A stretch of 64,000 bases of DNA. It comes from an uncultured Eubacterium sp. Its GTDB lineage: Bacteria; Bacillota; Clostridia; Oscillospirales; Acutalibacteraceae. The position numbers and the translations under genes are program-made. The notes beneath the pieces were generated by a model. The model ran no database searches. It saw only the letters and a list, made by a program, of their open reading frames with translations, and was not told the DNA's origin. Every line of letters starts with the position of its first letter. The first letter of the stretch is position 1. Where the stretch lies: NCBI GenBank assembly GCA_900542875.1, contig UQPH01000001.1, forward strand, positions 1 to 64,000, in the 5' to 3' direction. Of the stretch, positions 8,199-16,912 are shown one piece after another.

Positions 8199-8682
8199 TC
8201 CCTTAAAAGGGAACCATTAGAGCCCCTACGGTGGCTTCGCAACGGTCTTTTCGAGTCTCTTATACCACAACCAAAGAATAAAAAAAGAAGAAGTACAAGA
8301 CTTCTTCTTTCTTTATTATGGAGCGGATTACGAGACTCGCTCGGCTCGCTTTTGTGCTCGCCGACACGCACCCGACCGACGAACAGTCCCCCGGACTGTT
8401 CTTTGCTTCGCAACGGTCTTTTCGAGTCTCTCATACCACAACCAAAGAACAAAAAAAGAAGAAGTACAAGACTTCTTCTTTCTTTGTTTATGGAGCGGAT
8501 TACGAGACTCGCTCGGCTCGCTTTTGTGCTCGCCGACACGCACCCGACCGACGAACAGTCCCCCGGACTGTTCTTTGCTTCGCAACGGTCTTTTCGAGTC
8601 TCTCATACCACAACCAAAGAACAAAAAAAGAAGAAGTACGAGACTTCTTCTTTCTTTGTTATGGAGCGGATTACGAGACTCG
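8199..8682. repeat. 171/172-bp imperfect tandem repeat array carrying tRNA-Gly 3' ends
   Basis: Nearly identical units recur with period 171 and 172 bp (AACGGTCTTT at 8241, 8412, 8584). Each unit holds the last ~21 nt of tRNA-Gly (TGGAGCGGATTACGAGACTC, plus-strand reading), a G+C-rich spacer with the inverted repeat GAACAGTCCCCCGGACTGTTC, and the hairpin AAGAAGAAGT...ACTTCTTCTT which is the tRNA terminator. About 2.7 units are present, the last one leading into the intact tRNA. Long open frames across the array are a by-product of its composition, not genes. Confidence 0.9.
8622..8656 (-). terminator. Terminator of tRNA-Gly
   Basis: Minus-strand hairpin AAGAAGAAGT-CTCGT-ACTTCTTCTT followed by a T run. 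Copies of it occur in the upstream tandem units near 8284 and 8453. Confidence 0.8.
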
Positions 8683-8737
8683 AACTCGCTACCTTCACCT
8701 TGGCAAGGTGACGCTCTACCGGATGAGCTAAATCCGC
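8662..8737 (-). tRNA. tRNA-Gly (anticodon GCC)
   Basis: 76 nt including encoded CCA. Acceptor GCGGATT pairs AATCCGC; D arm GCTC...GAGC; anticodon stem TCACC/GGTGA with loop TTGCCAA (anticodon GCC); T arm GCGAG-TTCGAGT-CTCGT. Discriminator U is usual for bacterial tRNA-Gly. It stands alone, transcribed leftwards. Confidence 0.97.
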
Positions 8738-8851
8738 AACTGCAAAACCAATTATATAGATATTTGTCGGTTTTGTCAAGACCTAAATTTATTTTTGATA
8801 AATTATTTTAATGTTTTCTTTTGCGGTTTTGCTTTGCATATTGGGTTTGTT

Positions 8852-9664
8852 TCAGATAAACCTGTTGATTCCTGCGGCAACTCCGTTTTCGGCATTTGAT
8901 AGTGTTTCGTATTTTGCACTTTTTTTGCATTCATCGGTGCCGTTAGCCATAGCAAAGGAATATTTGCAGTATTTCAGCATTTCGCAGTCGTTTCCTGCGT
9001 CACCGAATGCCATACATTCGTCAGCCGTAATGCCGAGCACCTTGCACATTCCGTTGATTGCCGTACCTTTGTTTACGCCTTTTGCGGTAAATTCCATACT
9101 TACCGGCATCGACGAGGCAAGACATATTTCATCATTTTTGCTCAGTTCGTTCCACAGCGTATTAAAATCGTTTTTGTCGGTAGCATAGACGGTTACCTTT
9201 TCTATCTCCTTGCCTTTTGTAAATTCGATGATATCGTCTATCGGCGTCATCTGCTCAGAGAGTTTTTCCAAAAACTCTTTCGGCAGGAAATCGGCGCCGA
9301 AGGTCTCTGCCTGCTTTTTGGGCACATAGTCCTTGCCGTCAATATAAACCTCAACAAAGCCGCCTATTTCAAGACTTTTTTTGAGCAGAGGCTCGTATAA
9401 ATCGGGACTCATACATTCGGTATAAATATTTTTGCTCTGCCGTCTGTCATATACTGCCGCACCGTTCGAGTATATAACATAGTCTATTTCGGGCACTTGT
9501 TCGCAAACATCGCCGATTATCGCAAGAGTTCTGCCCGTAGCAACCGCAAGGCTCGCTCCCTTTTCATGTGCTTTTTTCAGTGCTGCACGGTTTTCCTCGG
9601 TTACGGTGATATGGTCGGTATACATCAGCGTTCCGTCAAGGTCGAGTGCTATCAGTTTAATCAT
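8852..9664 (-). CDS. Cof-type HAD-IIB phosphatase
   Basis: 270-residue haloacid-dehalogenase phosphatase of the Cof/YidA type. Motif I IALDLDGTLMYTD near the N-terminus supplies the nucleophile and acid/base Asp pair; motif IV AFGDAGNDCEML lies near residue 220. The Thr/Lys motifs and a C2B-type cap lie between. These enzymes dephosphorylate sugar phosphates or cofactors such as PLP, FMN or HMP-PP; substrate cannot be told from sequence. The longer frame upstream is discounted because CGGAGGA lies correctly before ATG 9664. It stands alone between tRNA-Gly and the divergent purine operon. Confidence 0.9.
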   Translation of the reverse strand: MIKLIALDLDGTLMYTDHITVTEENRAALKKAHEKGASLAVATGRTLAIIGDVCEQVPEIDYVIYSNGAAVYDRRQSKNIYTECMSPDLYEPLLKKSLEIGGFVEVYIDGKDYVPKKQAETFGADFLPKEFLEKLSEQMTPIDDIIEFTKGKEIEKVTVYATDKNDFNTLWNELSKNDEICLASSMPVSMEFTAKGVNKGTAINGMCKVLGITADECMAFGDAGNDCEMLKYCKYSFAMANGTDECKKSAKYETLSNAENGVAAGINRFI

Positions 9665-9929
9665 AAATATCGTCCTCCGTCGGTTCTGCTTGTAATTATA
9701 TACTAACGATTTTTGAATTGCAATGAGCGAAATATACAACTCTTTTCGACACATCGTATTATTTTGCATAGCAAGTTGCACATATATTCACCGTTACTTT
9801 CGCTATAAATTTGTAAGGCATACAGAAAAAGGTTAAAAATCGGTATCAAACAAAAATTTATGTTGAATTTTGTCGGTTTTTCTTATATTATATATGTGGT
9901 ATTTATTTTAGCGATTGGTGGTATCCGTT

Positions 9930-10508
9930 ATGGATTTGCTTAAGAAAAAGATTTTGGCAGAGGGTCAGGTTTACGAGGGTAATATACTGAAGGTAGACTG
10001 CTTTTTGAACCACCAAATAGACTGCGCCTTTTTGCGTGAAGTCGGAAAAGAATTTCATAGATTATATAAGGACGAGGACATCAATAAAATTCTGACCATA
10101 GAATCATCGGGCATCGCAATCGGTGCGATGGTTGCTCAGGAATTCGGATGTCCTTTAGTTTTTGCAAAAAAGACTAAGACTAAAAATATAGCAGGCGACG
10201 TTTACACCACACCCGTCGAGTCGTTCACTCACGGTACGACATATGACATTATCGTCTCAAAGAAATTTTTGAACCCGGGCGACAAGGTTTTGATTGTAGA
10301 TGATTTTCTTGCAATCGGAAATGCTCTTAAAGGACTTATTCATCTTGTTGAGCAGAGCGGCGCAACTCTTGTCGGTTGCGGCACCGTTATAGAAAAGGGT
10401 TATCAGCACGGCGGAGATGATTTGAGGGCGCAGGGTATCAGAGTAGAGTCGCTTGCAATAGTTGAGTCAATGGACGCAAAGACCGGCGAAGTCGTGTTCA
10501 GGGACTGA
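9930..10508 (+). CDS. xpt: Xanthine phosphoribosyltransferase
   Basis: 192-residue type I PRTase that makes XMP from xanthine and PRPP. The PRPP loop VLIVDDFLAIGNAL is near residues 120-133, and the N-terminus MDLLKKKILAEGQV matches Xpt. An upstream in-frame TTG (9915) could extend it by five residues, but ATG 9930 matches the family start. It leads a purine salvage operon with a BMP-type nucleoside ABC transporter and hpt. No purine riboswitch is visible in the 265-bp upstream gap. A likely promoter has TTGAAT around 9863 and a TATATTATATA -10 region. Confidence 0.93.
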   Translation: MDLLKKKILAEGQVYEGNILKVDCFLNHQIDCAFLREVGKEFHRLYKDEDINKILTIESSGIAIGAMVAQEFGCPLVFAKKTKTKNIAGDVYTTPVESFTHGTTYDIIVSKKFLNPGDKVLIVDDFLAIGNALKGLIHLVEQSGATLVGCGTVIEKGYQHGGDDLRAQGIRVESLAIVESMDAKTGEVVFRD

Positions 10509-10568
10509 TTGATTCAGGTTATTAGGCGCAAAGCCGATAATATAAAAAATAAAACGGAGGAAACACAA

Positions 10569-11828
10569 ATGAAAATCACAAAAAGAGTTCTTGCTGTTAT
10601 CCTTGCCGCTTTGTTTGTAGTAGCTGCATTCGCAGGCTGCTCGGCATCGGGTAAAGACGACAGCGCTAAATCAGAAGGCAAGACTGTTAAACTCGGTCTT
10701 ATCACACTTCATGACGAGAATTCAACCTACGACAAGAACTTCATCGTAGCCGCTCAGGAGGCTGCCGAGAAGATGGGCGTAGAGCTTGTTCAAAAGAACA
10801 ACATTGAGGAAGGTCAGGCTGCATACGACGCAGCGGCAGAACTTGTTGACGAGGGCTGCAACCTTATTCTTGCAGACAGTTTCGGTCACGAGGATTACAT
10901 TATTCAGGCTGCTAAGGAATTTACAGACGTACAGTTCCTTCACGCAACAGGTACAAAGGCTCACACAGAGGGTCTTTCAAACTTCCACAACGGTTTCTCT
11001 GCTATTTATGAGGGCAGATACCTTGCAGGTGTTGCAGCAGGCGAAAAGATTAATGAAATGATTGACCAGGGTAAGATTACCGCTGACCAGGCTAAGATGG
11101 GTTATGTAGGTGCTTACACATACGCTGAGGTTATCTCGGGTTACACTTCATTCTATCTCGGTGCAAAGAGCGTTTGTCCTTCTGTAACAATGGATGTTAC
11201 ATTTACAGGTTCTTGGTATGACGAGACAGCCGAGAAGGAAGCAGCTCAGAAGCTTATCCAAAACGGTGCTGTTCTTGTTTCTCAGCACGCTGACTCAATG
11301 GGTGCTCCTACTGCTTGTGAGAGCGCAGGCGTTCCTAACGTTTCATACAACGGCTCAACAGAATCCGCTTGTCCGAACACCTTTATCGTTTCTTCGAGAA
11401 TCAACTGGGCTCCTTATCTTGAGCACTGCATCGAGGCTGTAAGAGACGGCAAGACAATCGAGGCAGACTGGACCGGTACTCTTTCAGACAATTCTGTACT
11501 TCTTACAGATTTCGGTCAGAAAGCAACCGCAGAAGGCACAGCAGACGCTGTTGAAAAGGCTAAGAAGGCTATCGAGGACGGCAGTGTTCATGTATTTGAT
11601 GTAAACACATTCACTGTAACAGTTACAGAAGATAAGAATAAGAACGCAAAGGTAGACGCTGACGGTCACCTCACCTCTTATATGGCTGATGTTGATACAG
11701 ACGCAGCTTACACTCCTGATAAAGAGGTTGTAAGCGACGGTTACTTCCACGAGTCGGAATACCGTGCTGCTCCGTACTTTGATGTTCAAATCGACGGCAT
11801 CAATCTTCTTGATGTAAACTTCGGTTAA
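10569..11828 (+). CDS. BMP-family purine nucleoside-binding lipoprotein (ABC transporter)
   Basis: 419-residue basic membrane protein family solute-binding lipoprotein. The signal peptide ends in lipobox AFAGC, giving a lipidated Cys near residue 22; the BMP domain begins VKLGLITLHDENSTYDKNF. Family members (PnrA, NupN/YufN) bind guanosine and other purine nucleosides, and the flanking xpt and hpt agree. Start chosen at ATG 10569 behind ACGGAGGAAAC rather than a longer frame. A stable hairpin after the stop probably protects the mRNA and sets a high ratio of binding protein to membrane subunits. Confidence 0.9.
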   Translation: MKITKRVLAVILAALFVVAAFAGCSASGKDDSAKSEGKTVKLGLITLHDENSTYDKNFIVAAQEAAEKMGVELVQKNNIEEGQAAYDAAAELVDEGCNLILADSFGHEDYIIQAAKEFTDVQFLHATGTKAHTEGLSNFHNGFSAIYEGRYLAGVAAGEKINEMIDQGKITADQAKMGYVGAYTYAEVISGYTSFYLGAKSVCPSVTMDVTFTGSWYDETAEKEAAQKLIQNGAVLVSQHADSMGAPTACESAGVPNVSYNGSTESACPNTFIVSSRINWAPYLEHCIEAVRDGKTIEADWTGTLSDNSVLLTDFGQKATAEGTADAVEKAKKAIEDGSVHVFDVNTFTVTVTEDKNKNAKVDADGHLTSYMADVDTDAAYTPDKEVVSDGYFHESEYRAAPYFDVQIDGINLLDVNFG

Positions 11829-11856
11829 TAGTCAACAAAACAGATTATTTTAACAC

Positions 11857-11882
11857 CCGTGGCGGAGGAAACTCCGTCACGG
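11857..11882 (+). terminator. Intercistronic hairpin after the BMP gene
   Basis: Stem CCGTGGCGGAG/CTCCGTCACGG closed by GAAA. No U run follows, so it looks like an mRNA-stabilising or partial-termination element rather than a full terminator. Confidence 0.7.
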
Positions 11883-11906
11883 TAAGACTATTTTAAGAGG
11901 TAATTT

Positions 11907-13457
11907 ATGGATAATTTTGCTCTGGAATTAAAAGGGGTTACTAAGCAGTTCGGCGAAAAGGTTATAGCTAACGATAATGTCGACTTGCAGGTAAGACGAG
12001 GAGAAATCCTTGCTATCTTGGGGGAAAACGGTTCGGGCAAAACCACGCTTATGAATATGGTATCGGGTATTTATTTCCCCGATAAAGGACAGATTTTTGT
12101 AAACGGCGAAGAGGTTGTTATTAAATCTCCTAAAGACGCTTTTAAGTATAAAATCGGAATGATTCATCAGCATTTCAAACTTGTTGATGTTTTCACCGCT
12201 ACGGAAAATATTATTCTCGGCATTGAGGATAAGAAAAAATATAATATCAAAGAAGCAAAGAAAGAGGTTCAAGCCATTATCGACAAGTACGGCTTTACCA
12301 TGGACCTCGATAAAAAAATCTACAATATGTCTGTATCCGAAAAGCAGACGGTCGAAATTATTAAGGTGCTTTACAGAGGGGCGGATATTCTTATTTTGGA
12401 CGAGCCTACCGCTGTACTTACACCGCAGGAAACAGAAAAATTATTTGATGTTCTTCGCAATATGCGTAAGGACGGTAAATCAATTATCATAATTACACAT
12501 AAGCTTCACGAGGTTTTGGAAATCTCCGACAGGGTTGCCATTCTTCGTAAGGGTAAGCATGTCAGCACAATTAAGACCTCCGAGGCTGACGAGCAGATGC
12601 TTACAGAGGCTATGATGGGCTCAAAGGTTGACCTTAACATTACCCGTGAGGAGCCCAAGAATCCTAAGGAAAGACTCGATGTAGAAAACCTTACCGTTAT
12701 TAAAAAGGACGGAACAAAGGCACTCGACAATGTATCCTTTAAGGCTTACGGCGGCGAAATTCTCGGTATTGCGGGAATCAGCGGCTGCGGCCAAAAGGAA
12801 CTTCTTGAGTCTATCGCAGGACTTCAGACTACTACAAAAAAATCAAGCATTCTCTACAAACCGGACGATCTCGGCCCACAGCAACTTGTCGGAAAAACTC
12901 CCCGTGAGATTCGCAAACTCGGCATTGCGCTTTCGTTTGTTCCCGAGGACAGACTCGGTATGGGACTCGTCGGCAATATGGATATTGTCGATAATATGAT
13001 GCTTCGCTCGTACAAGGGCGGCAAGGGTGCTTTCCTCAGCAGAAAAGAGCCCAAGCATCTTGCAGACGACATTATCTCCGACCTCGAGGTTGTTACTCCG
13101 AGTGCAAACACTCCGGTAAGACGACTTTCCGGCGGTAATGTTCAAAAAGTTCTTGTCGGCAGAGAAATTTCACTTCAGCCTAAGGTGCTTATGGTGGCTT
13201 ATCCGGTCAGAGGACTTGATATTAATTCGTCTTATACTATTTATAATCTTCTGTCACAGCAAAAGGAGCACGGCACGGCGGTTATTTTCGTCGGTGAGGA
13301 TTTGGATGTTCTTATTGAACTTTGTGACAGGATTATGGTTATCAATTCCGGATGTATTACCGGCACGGTTGACGGACGAAATACCACAAAGGAAGAAATC
13401 GGACTTCTTATGACTAAAACGGTAGAAAGAGAGGAAGAGAATAATGGCAAAGAATAA
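11907..13457 (+). CDS. Nucleoside ABC transporter ATP-binding protein (NupO/YufO type)
   Basis: 516-residue duplicated ATPase of the RbsA-like class. Domain 1 has Walker A GENGSGKTT (about 39-47), signature MSVSEKQT and Walker B ILILDEPTAVLT. Domain 2 has a degenerate Walker A (GISGCGQKEL) and signature LSGGNVQKVLVG, as usual for this class. It energises the two permeases that follow, importing purine nucleosides into the salvage pathway. It overlaps the next gene by 14 bp. Confidence 0.92.
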   Translation: MDNFALELKGVTKQFGEKVIANDNVDLQVRRGEILAILGENGSGKTTLMNMVSGIYFPDKGQIFVNGEEVVIKSPKDAFKYKIGMIHQHFKLVDVFTATENIILGIEDKKKYNIKEAKKEVQAIIDKYGFTMDLDKKIYNMSVSEKQTVEIIKVLYRGADILILDEPTAVLTPQETEKLFDVLRNMRKDGKSIIIITHKLHEVLEISDRVAILRKGKHVSTIKTSEADEQMLTEAMMGSKVDLNITREEPKNPKERLDVENLTVIKKDGTKALDNVSFKAYGGEILGIAGISGCGQKELLESIAGLQTTTKKSSILYKPDDLGPQQLVGKTPREIRKLGIALSFVPEDRLGMGLVGNMDIVDNMMLRSYKGGKGAFLSRKEPKHLADDIISDLEVVTPSANTPVRRLSGGNVQKVLVGREISLQPKVLMVAYPVRGLDINSSYTIYNLLSQQKEHGTAVIFVGEDLDVLIELCDRIMVINSGCITGTVDGRNTTKEEIGLLMTKTVEREEENNGKE

Positions 13458-14556
13458 TAATACTGTCCATGAGCCTCTTTTTCATATCGTAAAGAGGGAC
13501 TCGATGCCGAAACTTAATTCGTTTCTTATCCGTATAGGCTCAATACTTTTCGCACTTATCTTTTGCGGAATTCTTACCATGGTGCTCACGGGCGAAAATC
13601 CCATCAGCGTTTATGTTACCATGTTTGAGGGTGCGTTCGGCAGCACCAGAAAGTTTTGGAAACTTATGCAAAGTCTTGCTATGCTTCTTTGCGTATCGCT
13701 TGCGCTGACTCCTGCGTTTAAGATGCGATTTTGGAATATCGGCGGCGAAGGTCAGGTGCTTATAGGCGGACTTGCAACAACTGCTTGTATGATTTTGCTC
13801 GGCGATAAAGTGCCAAACGGTCTTTTAATTCTCATTATGGTTGTTGCTTCCGTTTTGGCAGGTGCAATTTGGGCGCTTATTCCTGCCATATTTAAGGCAA
13901 AGTTTAACACAAACGAAACGCTCTTTACTCTTATGATGAATTATGTGGGTATTCAGCTTGTTTCATATTTCTGTATGTATTGGGAAAATCCCAAGGGCGC
14001 AGGAAAGATAGGTATTATAAACCGTGCAACCGAGGCAGGTTGGTTCCCGACAATCGGCGGTCAAAACTATTTGCTTAATATTATTATAGTAGCGATTATC
14101 ACCGTTGCAATGTATATTTATCTCAAGTATTCAAAGCACGGTTATGAGATTGCCGTAGTCGGTGAGAGCGAAAATACCGCACGATATATCGGAATTAATG
14201 TAAATAAGGTCATTCTTCGTACAATGGCTCTTTCGGGTGCGGTTTGCGGTATCGCAGGTCTGCTTCTTGTTGGCGGCACCGACCACACTATTTCTACCTC
14301 GACTGCCGACGGCAGAGGCTTTACTGCCATTATGGTATCGTGGCTCGGTAAATTTAACCCTATTTATATGATATTCACTTCTTTGCTGCTCGTTTTCCTT
14401 GATGCAGGCGCAGACCAGATTTCTATGATTTTCGGTCTTAATCAAAGTTTCAGTGAAATCATCACGGGTATTATTTTATTCTTTATCATCGGCAGCGAAT
14501 TCTTTATTAATTATCAACTGAAGTTTCGCAAGCGTGAAAATAAGGAGGTAAAGTAG
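13444..14556 (+). CDS. Nucleoside ABC transporter permease 1 (NupP/YufP type)
   Basis: 370-residue BPD_transp_2 family membrane protein with about ten hydrophobic segments. The EAA-like region GYEIAVVGESENTARYIGI lies near residue 235. The start overlaps the ATPase gene; the next permease starts one base after the stop. It pairs with 14558-15547 to form the channel. Confidence 0.9.
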   Translation: MAKNNNTVHEPLFHIVKRDSMPKLNSFLIRIGSILFALIFCGILTMVLTGENPISVYVTMFEGAFGSTRKFWKLMQSLAMLLCVSLALTPAFKMRFWNIGGEGQVLIGGLATTACMILLGDKVPNGLLILIMVVASVLAGAIWALIPAIFKAKFNTNETLFTLMMNYVGIQLVSYFCMYWENPKGAGKIGIINRATEAGWFPTIGGQNYLLNIIIVAIITVAMYIYLKYSKHGYEIAVVGESENTARYIGINVNKVILRTMALSGAVCGIAGLLLVGGTDHTISTSTADGRGFTAIMVSWLGKFNPIYMIFTSLLLVFLDAGADQISMIFGLNQSFSEIITGIILFFIIGSEFFINYQLKFRKRENKEVK

Positions 14557-14557
14557 T

Positions 14558-15547
14558 ATGGGTACATTAATCGATTTTTTGCACAGAGCAATTCTGCAGT
14601 GCATACCGCTCCTTTTCGGCTCGACCGGTGAAATTATTACCGAAAAATCGGGTAACCTTAACCTCGGTATCCCCGGTATTATGTATATCGGCGGTATGAG
14701 CGGTGTTATCGGTGCGTTTTTCTATGAGAATTCCTTAGCCGATAAGTCTGACGCAAACGGCTTTTTGGCTGTTATCATTCCGCTTTTGACTTGTATTTTG
14801 GGTTCGCTCATTGCAGGCTGTATTTACAGTTTCCTTACCGTAACGCTCAGAGCAAATCAGAATGTTACAGGTCTTGCACTTACAACCTTCGGTACAGGTT
14901 TCGGTAACTTCTTCGGCGGCTCGCTTATTAAAATTACCGGTGCCGACGTTCCGTCTGTTGCTCTCACCACTACATCAAACTTTTTCAGAACTTCGCTTCC
15001 CTTTGCGGATAAACTCGGCTTGTTCGGAAAATTGTTTTTAAGTTACGGCTTTCTTGCATATGCCGCAATCATTATTGCAATTTTTGCTTCGTGGTTCCTT
15101 AATAAGACAAGAGCGGGACTTCACCTCAGAGCAGTCGGCGAAAATCCCGCAACCGCAGATGCCGCAGGTATTAATGTAGAAAAAACAAAGTACCTTGCAA
15201 CCGGTATCGGTTCGATTATCGCAGGTCTCGGAGGACTCTATTATGTAATGGATTACGCAAACGGCGTGTGGTCAAACGACGGTTTCGGCGACAGAGGCTG
15301 GCTTGCAATCGCACTCGTTATCTTTGCGATTTGGAGACCGAACCTCAGTATTCTCGGCTCTATCGCATTCGGCGGACTTTATATTGTGTATCTTTATGTT
15401 CCGGGTGCGCTTCGTACGCAGGAATTGTATAAGATGATTCCTTATATAGTTACCATTATTGTTCTTGTTATGGTCAGCGTTCGTAAGAAAAAAGAAAACC
15501 AAGGCCCGGCGGCTCTCGGTCTTTCATACTTCAGAGAGGAAAGATAG
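14558..15547 (+). CDS. Nucleoside ABC transporter permease 2 (NupQ/YufQ type)
   Basis: 329-residue BPD_transp_2 permease. N-terminal TGEIITEKSGNLNLGIPG is the conserved opening of this subfamily; AVGENPATADAAGINV is the coupling loop. TAAGGAGG lies within the end of the previous gene. Together with 10569-14556 it forms a complete BMP-type importer. Confidence 0.9.
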   Translation: MGTLIDFLHRAILQCIPLLFGSTGEIITEKSGNLNLGIPGIMYIGGMSGVIGAFFYENSLADKSDANGFLAVIIPLLTCILGSLIAGCIYSFLTVTLRANQNVTGLALTTFGTGFGNFFGGSLIKITGADVPSVALTTTSNFFRTSLPFADKLGLFGKLFLSYGFLAYAAIIIAIFASWFLNKTRAGLHLRAVGENPATADAAGINVEKTKYLATGIGSIIAGLGGLYYVMDYANGVWSNDGFGDRGWLAIALVIFAIWRPNLSILGSIAFGGLYIVYLYVPGALRTQELYKMIPYIVTIIVLVMVSVRKKKENQGPAALGLSYFREER

Positions 15548-15556
15548 TTTAATATT

Positions 15557-16102
15557 ATGGCAAATCTTGATAACGATATTAAAGAGGTACTTGTTACCAA
15601 GGACGAATTACAAAAAATTAACGAGCGGCTCGGTGCTCAGATAACTAAAGATTTTGAGGGAAAGAATCTTCTTGTTGTGGGAATTCTTAAAGGCTCGCTC
15701 TATTTTATGGCAGACCTTACACGCTATATCGACCTGCCGCTTAAACTTGATTTTCTTGCAGTTTCTTCTTATGGCTCGGGCACAACTTCAACAGGAAGCG
15801 TAAAAATAGTTAAGGATATTGACATTGACCTTACAGGCTATGATGTTTTGCTCGTTGAGGATATTCTTGACTCGGGCAGAACCCTCAGCTATGTCAGAAA
15901 AATGCTCTCCGCCAGAGGCGCAAACAGCATTTCAATAGTAACTCTTCTTGATAAGCCGGAACGAAGGGTTGTCGATTTGACTCCCGATTATGTCGGCTGT
16001 GATGTTCCCGATGAATTTGTTGTGGGCTACGGTCTTGATTATGACCAGCAGTACCGTAACATACCGTATATCGGAGCGTTAAAGCGAGAAATATACGAAT
16101 AA
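15557..16102 (+). CDS. hpt: Hypoxanthine(-guanine) phosphoribosyltransferase
   Basis: 181-residue HGPRT-type PRTase. The PRPP-binding motif VLLVEDILDSGRTL is near residues 96-109; LVVGILKGSLYFMADL is the first substrate loop. It converts hypoxanthine or guanine to IMP or GMP. Last gene of the purine operon, 9 bp after the permease, ended by a strong terminator. Its place with xpt and the importer argues for uptake and immediate phosphoribosylation of purines. Confidence 0.94.
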   Translation: MANLDNDIKEVLVTKDELQKINERLGAQITKDFEGKNLLVVGILKGSLYFMADLTRYIDLPLKLDFLAVSSYGSGTTSTGSVKIVKDIDIDLTGYDVLLVEDILDSGRTLSYVRKMLSARGANSISIVTLLDKPERRVVDLTPDYVGCDVPDEFVVGYGLDYDQQYRNIPYIGALKREIYE

Positions 16103-16108
16103 AATCAG

Positions 16109-16150
16109 ATTGCCGTAAACATTGAGTTTGCGGCAATTTTTGCATTTTTT
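16109..16150 (+). terminator. Terminator of the purine salvage operon
   Basis: 12-bp stem ATTGCCGTAAAC/GTTTGCGGCAAT, 5-nt loop, then TTTTTGCATTTTTT. Confidence 0.92.
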
Positions 16151-16237
16151 AGTAAATAATTTGCAGTGTGCCCCAACCGTAGTTGCATTTTCGGCAAGAC
16201 TTTTCAGGGCGAGTATTTGTTTCTCTCTTGACAAATT

Positions 16238-16266
16238 TTGCAATTTGTTTTACATTATGATTGATG
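16238..16266 (+). promoter_or_regulatory. Promoter of the 77-aa gene and thioredoxin
   Basis: TTGACA, 17-bp spacer, TACATT, about 20 bp before the start of the small gene. Confidence 0.65.
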
Positions 16267-16287
16267 TAAGAGAAAAGAGGATATAAT

Positions 16288-16521
16288 ATGAATATAAATC
16301 CTACCGCTTTGTTTAAGTTTAAGGAAATGGCGGACGGTTTTAATTCCCGCCACCCAAAACTTTCTATGTTTTTCAAGGACGCAGGAAATAAAATTGAGCC
16401 GGGTGCAGTACTTGAACTTTCGGTTACCGATGTAAACGGCGAGAAAATCCGCACTAATTTCAGAGTGGCTCCTGAGGATAAGGAATTGCTCGATACACTC
16501 GGTGCTATGCTTAAAAGATAA
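16288..16521 (+). CDS. Small conserved protein of unknown function, 77 aa
   Basis: Not recognised as a named family. A soluble 77-residue protein: amphipathic N-terminal helix FKFKEMADGFNSRHP, a central strand-rich part (AVLELSVTDVNGEKI) and a C-terminal helix ending LLDTLGAMLKR. GAGGATATAAT precedes the ATG. It is cotranscribed with a thioredoxin 12 bp downstream, so a housekeeping role is plausible but unproven. Confidence 0.75.
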   Translation: MNINPTALFKFKEMADGFNSRHPKLSMFFKDAGNKIEPGAVLELSVTDVNGEKIRTNFRVAPEDKELLDTLGAMLKR

Positions 16522-16533
16522 GGAGTGACAGAT

Positions 16534-16848
16534 ATGGTAACAGAACTTACGAGAGAAAATTTTGATGATGAGGTGCTTGCTTACGACGGCAGGGTACTTG
16601 TGGATTTTTGGGCGGAATGGTGCGGCCCGTGTATGATGCTCTCTCCTATTGTCGAGGAGGTAAGCGACGAGATTGACGATGTAAAATTCTGCTCGGTTAA
16701 CTGTGATGTCGCACGAGAGATTGCGCTCGATTTCAACATTATGACGATACCTAATTTGCTACTTTTTGAAAACGGCGAGTTGATTAATCAGTCTGTCGGC
16801 TATATCGAAAAGGACGAACTCATCGCCTTTGTTAATTCAAAGAAATAA
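16534..16848 (+). CDS. trxA: Thioredoxin
   Basis: 104-residue thioredoxin with active site WCGPC in FWAEWCGPCMM (near 31) and the cis-Pro loop MTIPNLLLF. Start ATG 16534 is preferred over an upstream GTG because AAGGAG lies 8 nt before it. It reduces protein disulfides; the usual partner thioredoxin reductase is not in the window, though an FTR-like protein is encoded at 49946-50146. Confidence 0.95.
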   Translation: MVTELTRENFDDEVLAYDGRVLVDFWAEWCGPCMMLSPIVEEVSDEIDDVKFCSVNCDVAREIALDFNIMTIPNLLLFENGELINQSVGYIEKDELIAFVNSKK

Positions 16849-16862
16849 TTAAGCAAAGTAAA

Positions 16863-16900
16863 AAGTCTTGAACCCGTTATTTGGGCTCAAGACTTTTTTA
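16863..16900. terminator. Bidirectional terminator between trxA and pyrG
   Basis: AAGTCTTGAACCC/GGGCTCAAGACTT hairpin with T run on the plus strand and A run (U on minus) on the other side. It serves the convergent trxA and pyrG. Confidence 0.9.
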
Positions 16901-16912
16901 TTATATACCTTA

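Noticed and set aside
8199..8682. CRISPR-like array
   Set aside because: Units of 171 bp with near-identical spacer parts and tRNA ends; not short repeats with unique spacers, and no cas genes.
8109..8811. Several long overlapping open frames on both strands across 8.1-8.8 kb
   Set aside because: They run over 171-bp tandem repeats and the tRNA-Gly gene; low-complexity translations, no RBS, and all frames stay open only because of the repeat composition.
9665..9929. Purine riboswitch upstream of xpt
   Set aside because: The conserved core of the purine aptamer was not found in this gap.
16149..16454. 101-aa minus-strand frame antisense to the 77-aa gene
   Set aside because: Overlaps a better supported gene with promoter and RBS on the plus strand; no RBS of its own.
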